DNA of 64,000 nucleotides from Sipunculus nudus (lineage: Eukaryota; Annelida; Sipuncula; Golfingiida; Sipunculidae). The first letter of the stretch is position 1, and the number at the start of each line of letters is the position of its first letter. The translations under genes and the position numbers were made by a program. The stretch lies in the NCBI GenBank assembly GCA_026874595.1, contig CM049306.1, positions 22,057,019-22,121,018 of the forward strand, given 5' to 3'. Positions 59,601 through 64,000 of this stretch are shown here, piece by piece. The notes under the pieces are model-generated. The model made no database searches and had not been told where the DNA came from. It saw nothing but the letters and a program-made list of their open reading frames with translations.

Positions 59601-61318
59601 TATCTGATGAACATCCACACTTTCATAGCAATACACCACTTTGTGGACACAATTAAATGTGCACTTTAATCATTGTAACCCTGGTGGTAAATACAAAATC
59701 TAAAATGTAGCACAGCCAAGAATAAAATGAAATACAGAAAATTATAACATTCATCTAGTTAATGCATCATCTAGGGGGGAGGGTGTGCAGGGCAGAGAAG
59801 AAGCCTGCTAGTAGTGGCCCAGCTGAGCCAAGACAAGCTGCCTTGGGTGGGTTACATAATGCAAGTGAAGGCTTTACTACTAGGTGGGCTAGATGTAAAC
59901 AACACTTGACATGGTGTATGAAAACTTGAATAAAAGCTACTCTTTTCAATCAATTCCTTTGAAATTTCAGATTTTAAAACATTAAATCCTTATGTATATA
60001 TGCTGTGAAAATTAAATCAACAGTGCTAACAGAAAAAAAACATGCCATTGCCAAAGTTGGACAAAATTTAGGGTATTGATTTTTTATTTAAGCTAATAAC
60101 TTGAAAAATTTGCAAAATTCAGATCTAATTTTGGGTAAACAATCGAATCTTGATTAAATAAAGTTATATTCCTGACAAAAAGTCTCCAGCTTCAGCAATT
60201 CTCATCTAAGGTGAGTAAATATATTTCTTGATTTTTAAAAAAGTTCATTATGTTTGGGCCCATAACTTAAAAAAAATACACAATACTGACATCATTTCTG
60301 GCATGTGCATGGCGAATGTATAGAAAAATATGTATATTATATATGATCAAAGTCAGATCAGTGGTTTTGATATGAGGCAGTCTTAAAGTGTAACAATGGG
60401 TTTTTAATGGAAAAATGAAGTTTTTCATTGATATCTCAAAGGAATTAAGTCCTAGTGACCAAATTCTTGGCATGGTAGGGGAATTTGGAGAAATCCAACT
60501 GTATGCCAAATTTAAGGAACTTAGAGCTGAAGCTCGGGAGCTGAGCTCTAGCAAACTGCATAACACTAGCAATATGTGACATGGTGCTTGAAAACTTGAA
60601 TAAAATCTACAGTTTTTGATCAACTGGTTTCAAATTTTTGGTGTTAACAGTTGAAATGCTAACAAAAACATGCTGTGAAAATTAAATCCACAGCGGTTAC
60701 AGCAAAAAAACGTGCCATGGTCAAAGTTGGGCAAAATTTAAGGTACCAATTTTTTATTTTTATTAATATTTTAAAAAATTTAAAAGATTTTGATCTTATT
60801 TTGGGTATACAATTTAATTTTGATTAATAAAAGTAATATTACTGGAAAAAAAGTGCTTAGCTTCAACAAGTTTTGTGTAACGTGATAAAATTTCTTTCCT
60901 GATTATTTACAAAATGCATTATGTTTGGGCCCATAACTTTTTTAAATTATACAATACAGACCTAATTTCTGGCATGTACATAGGAATTATATAGAGGATT
61001 ATTTATGGTTAATATGAGGAAAAACAGATGAGTGGTTTTGATATTAGGCAGTCCTGAAGTGTGAAAATAGGTTTTTAATAAAAAAAAATTGAGGTTTTTC
61101 CTTAATATTTCATAGGAATGAAGTTGCAAAGACCCAGTTTTCGGCTTGGTAGGAGATCTTGGGGATATCTAATATTATGCTGAATTTTGGATTCCTAGGT
61201 CTTACGGTTTCAAAACGTGCCACATCTACGGACGGACGGACGGACGGACAGACGGACGGACGACGGACAATGGACCACGACTATAGCTCAGGTGACTTAT
61301 AGTCAGCTGAGCTAAAAA
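56635..61318 (+). repeat. Dispersed repeat family B, copy 2 (4.7 kb)
   Basis: Starts CAAGGGACCTATGGGTCACG and ends with a GGAC microsatellite (61226-61268), CACGACTATAGCTCAG and the terminal hairpin, then GCTAAAAAAC. Internally it is modular: the motif GTGAAAATTAAATC(A/C)ACAG with CGTGCCATGGTCAAAGTTGGG recurs near 57850, 58491, 60001 and 60670, and GATATTAGGCAGTC(T/C)TGAAGTG recurs near 58179, 58860, 60370 and 61039. No transposase is seen, so it is non-autonomous. It interrupts the GTACTTGTACTT satellite. Confidence 0.8.
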
Positions 61319-62299
61319 ACTAATATCCTTTTACCATAAACTTCTATGTTCTCACAGAAGCCAAATTATGCAACCTGTTCCATATCCAGTGAATGATACA
61401 GATATAAACAATGTTTATTATACACAATAAAAGAACAATTAGAACAATTTGTGCATTTTCTTTATACAAATGAATTAAATGATATGTTTTTGTACTTCAT
61501 TACAGACTCCTGTACATGTACTTGAGTACACCTAAAAATTCTGTACTAGTACTTGGATTAATCCTTGCCAAAAATGTACTGGAAAAATCAAGTACTAGTC
61601 CGAATACTAAGCTGAGATACTTGTACTGCACGGTACCTTAATTGTAAGTGTACCTGTTGTTGACCAAGGCCTGTCACATGTCCCAGTGAGCTGGCCACAG
61701 CTAACAGTTGTTTCAGTCAGCAGGTACATACATGATACAGTCAGCAGGTATATATCATTTTTACTGCTAGCCTTGCATTCAGCCATGCAGGGTTACCAAA
61801 ACAGGTATGTTCATAATCCGTCCTTTTTATGAGACATGGCAAACAGGTGTTTCATTAAATGTTATTTCCTTGCAAATACTGAAATATTATTTTATATTAC
61901 CACCTGGTATCTTGTCCTCCATGGTACAGTTACTAACATGTTAACTGGTCTCTGATCTAGAGATTGCAGGTTTGAATCCTACTTAGGATGACTTCTTGTA
62001 TTCATTGATATTTCATGTTAGTATAAATGGCATGATTGCAGGGATCATGATGTCTGGTAATATACTAGTGCTACAAGTACCTGCTCACCTTCACTAGTGA
62101 ACAGCCGTGTAGCAGCTAGTAATATACAAGGGATTTAAATACATGAAAACAAACAACAAATTTCTTTAATTTTAACATTCCAAAATGTAGACAAGATGCT
62201 GAACACTGTCAAAAGTAGGCCTACTGTGCATCAGTTTCATGTGCTGTCTGCTAGATAAATCAAATTTCGAGTGAATACACAAGAGCCACAACCTGGTGC
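61319..62299. other. Remainder of intron 1
   Basis: Resumes the satellite theme at 61500-61680 (GTACATGTACTTGAGTAC, CAAGTACTAGTCC). AAAATCAAGTACT occurs on both sides of the family B insertion. After 61680 nothing is recognised apart from a CAGTCAGCAGGTA direct repeat near 61715-61750. Confidence 0.5.
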
Positions 62300-62326
62300 G
62301 GGGGGGGGGGGGGGGGGGGGGGGGGG
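62300..62326. repeat. G27 homopolymer
   Basis: Twenty-seven consecutive G, the longest homopolymer in the window, about 190 bp inside intron 1 from the exon 1 donor. Confidence 0.95.
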
Positions 62327-62517
62327 AGTGGTGCTAAATCTATTGATGTGTTCACCACTTTTAAACAAATACTTGTGCACCATATAAAGTAGCAAATTAG
62401 GTAATGTAATATATATCTATATATTTTAACAATGTGCTCACATGTTGTGAACACATTTCAAGTACTCATATGAACCATATTTAAATATAAATCACGATAA
62501 TTAAATACTGAGCCTAC

Positions 62518-62626
62518 CTTTCAACCGCTTCTCAATCGCAGATTGCACGGCTCCGGCAAATTTTGTTCTTGCCCACTGACACACAGTATCGATGGTTGAA
62601 TCAGACGTAATTTCGGTTTCTTCCAT
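62518..62626 (-). CDS. SAM-domain protein (SAMD3-like), exon 1 (start and N-terminal half of the SAM domain)
   Basis: Predicted intracellular protein of roughly 475-480 residues over five exons; the function of this family is not known to me, and SAM domains usually mediate protein-protein association. The ATG is at 62626-62624 and the donor AAAG/GTAGGC gives 36 codons plus one base. The peptide is MEETEITSDSTIDTVCQWAR and then TKFAGAVQSAIEKRLK. The T-V-x-x-W...F......I pattern is the standard start of a SAM domain, and it continues in phase into exon 2 (ENFIDGEAF). Evidence for the gene is therefore independent of long open frames: a domain split over two exons, four donors or acceptors of good quality, and a family-like linker and C-terminus. 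The upstream region is almost immediately a family B repeat (from 62654), so the promoter is either within that repeat or very short. It may itself be part of a mobile element (see findings). Confidence 0.78.
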
Positions 62627-62653
62627 GACTTTGTGAGGCAGCAGAACATTAAA

Positions 62654-64000
62654 CAAGGGACCTATGGGTCACGACGCTCAGCTGTTATATATGATAAAAA
62701 AATATTATTTAGAAATGAGGCACATGCTGGTTTTGTGTGGTAATAAATATAAGCTGTATTATGAGTTGTTGTTTAGCTTATGTATGATTTTGATAGTACC
62801 TTTGGAGACAGGGAAGAGGATTGATTTCATTTATTTTATTAACAAATGGAGTACTACTGTCACACAGATTTTGACTTGGCCATATAACTTATAAACAGAA
62901 CATATAATATAAGAGTTTAACTATTTATTAAAAAAATTACAAATATTGTCCCAAATATAATTTTTATTAAAAATAATAAGAGAATCATATGATTTTTTAA
63001 AATGAAATATAACTGATATGATTATTAAAATAATATTGAAGAATATATTCATGAATGCATTCATGAATACATTTTGAAAGTATTTGCATTAGTATTCATA
63101 TACTTTCATTTTTACCTGAATTCCCATTCTTTATGCAAGAAATTTTATAATGGAGAACATAATCATATTCGTATTTAAATACAATTACAAAGTATTCGCA
63201 CCATGTCTGGTATTTATTCAGTTTTCACCAAACAATGATGTTGAGAATCCAGAATATACAAAATTCACACATTTAAATAATGATCATCAGTACCTGGTTT
63301 TATGGCTTTTATTTATATTAAAAAATAACTGTAAAAAATTCATTTTGGACTAAATTCACATCAATGTACACACTAGACAAAGTAGGAATCTTGATTAATA
63401 TTATTAACTGCATCTTTGTCTATCATTAATTTCCTTCATATAATCCTTAATGATTAGTAATGAATAATATGATTTACTTCTTTATCATTAAAAATGAACT
63501 GAAAAATGCCATAGGTGACTGCATGGTGTTATTTGGAATATGTGACATTCTACCCATCGATACAAGATTCTTATATCATCAGTAACTGCAAGTTAATTTC
63601 CTGTTATGATAAACTAACAAATCTCTTTTCTATTTTTCTTTAATTTGTTATTAAAAACCAATAAAAATTTATTAATTTATTGTTTATTGTTATGTTGTTG
63701 GTTAAAACTACTAGATGAGTTGGGTTGAACACCTGGATCAACTGTGGCTGGCCATAAGCTGCCTGGATTCTCCCCTCAAGCGTGCATAATTTGATGAAAG
63801 GTCAACAAGGTCAACATACAAAGTCTGACCGGGTCTCATAAAAAACATTAATAAAAGCTACAATATTTGGCAAATTTCTTTCAGCTTTCTAAACTAAAAA
63901 GCTGAAATCCTTATGTGTGCATGATATGAAAATTATATCAACAGTGCTCACGGGAAACAAACGTGCCATGGTCACAGTTGGGCAAATTTTAAGGTACTAA
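62654..64000 (+). repeat. Dispersed repeat family B, copy 3 (runs off the window)
   Basis: Starts CAAGGGACCTATGGGTCACG and follows the copy at 56635 closely for about 1.2 kb, with roughly 2-3% differences and an offset of 6016-6019. Around 63815 it carries about 85 bp that copy 2 lacks, while copy 2 has its own replacement there. It begins 27 bases upstream of the SAM gene's ATG, and its 3' end is outside the window. Confidence 0.85.

Larger units (their letters stand above)
55033..62517 (-). other. Intron 1 of the SAM gene (7.5 kb, repeat-filled)
   Basis: Runs from the exon 1 donor (AAAG/GTAGGC at 62517) to the exon 2 acceptor at 55033. It contains a G17 run (55753-55769), a TA tract (55803-55820), the GTACTTGTACTT satellite (55840-56590 and 61500-61680), a 4.7-kb family B element (56635-61318) and a G27 run (62300-62326). 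No further exons are recognised. Confidence 0.6.

Overview
The window is eukaryotic, AT-rich and repeat-dense, with few genes. Intron-containing genes, LTR and non-LTR retrotransposons, a tRNA-derived SINE, pogo- and hAT-like DNA transposon remnants and long G/C homopolymers all point to a metazoan. The repeat family at 44-64 kb, whose 3' ends carry GGAC microsatellites followed by a CTCAG..CTGAG hairpin, resembles dispersed repeats I associate with bivalve genomes. A mollusc, probably a bivalve, is my inference; no species can be named.

Layout. 1-8.2 kb is intergenic, with one solo LTR (2257-3000) and microsatellites. 8248-9435 (+) is a complete one-exon class A GPCR of the neuropeptide-receptor type; a splice acceptor just before its ATG implies a 5' non-coding exon upstream. 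9.4-16 kb is intergenic with a second solo LTR (11927-12744). 16.0-18.2 kb is a transposon cluster: a tRNA-headed SINE, a 76-bp inverted repeat, a 28-bp perfect palindrome, a minus-strand LINE reverse transcriptase remnant and the 3' end of a plus-strand L2/CR1-like LINE. A third solo LTR lies at 21471-22317 and a LINE endonuclease remnant at 25320-25926 (-).

26.35-33.36 kb holds a broken Ty3/gypsy-group retrotransposon. Its integrase lies upstream of its reverse transcriptase, the order known from GMR1-like elements. Its gag-protease part is present twice as a perfect 2153-bp tandem duplication, and its 3' end is cut inside pol and joined to part of an LTR of the solo-LTR family. 33.5-42 kb is intergenic with a short hAT-like element, long CT and TA tracts, an internally deleted pogo/Tigger element that still carries a piece of transposase (39.4-39.97 kb), and a fourth solo LTR (40190-40997). 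42.46-42.91 kb is a cluster of ACATGT palindromes.

46402-62626 (-) is a split gene that I assembled from five exons with good splice sites. It encodes a SAM-domain protein that looks like the 'SAM domain-containing protein 3-like' family. The SAM domain is split between exon 1 (62518-62626) and exon 2 (54914-55032), 7.5 kb apart. Its second intron contains, on the same strand, an intact 798-codon ORF with two N-terminal C2H2 fingers and a CACTA/KDZ-like transposase core. Intron 1 contains a GTACTTGTACTT-rich satellite interrupted by a 4.7-kb repeat. A second copy of that repeat begins only 26 bp upstream of the start codon and runs off the window; a third, 1.9 kb long, lies downstream of the gene.

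The GPCR and the SAM gene are the only host-type genes seen. The remaining coding sequence is mobile-element derived, and all of it is broken except the 798-codon transposase.
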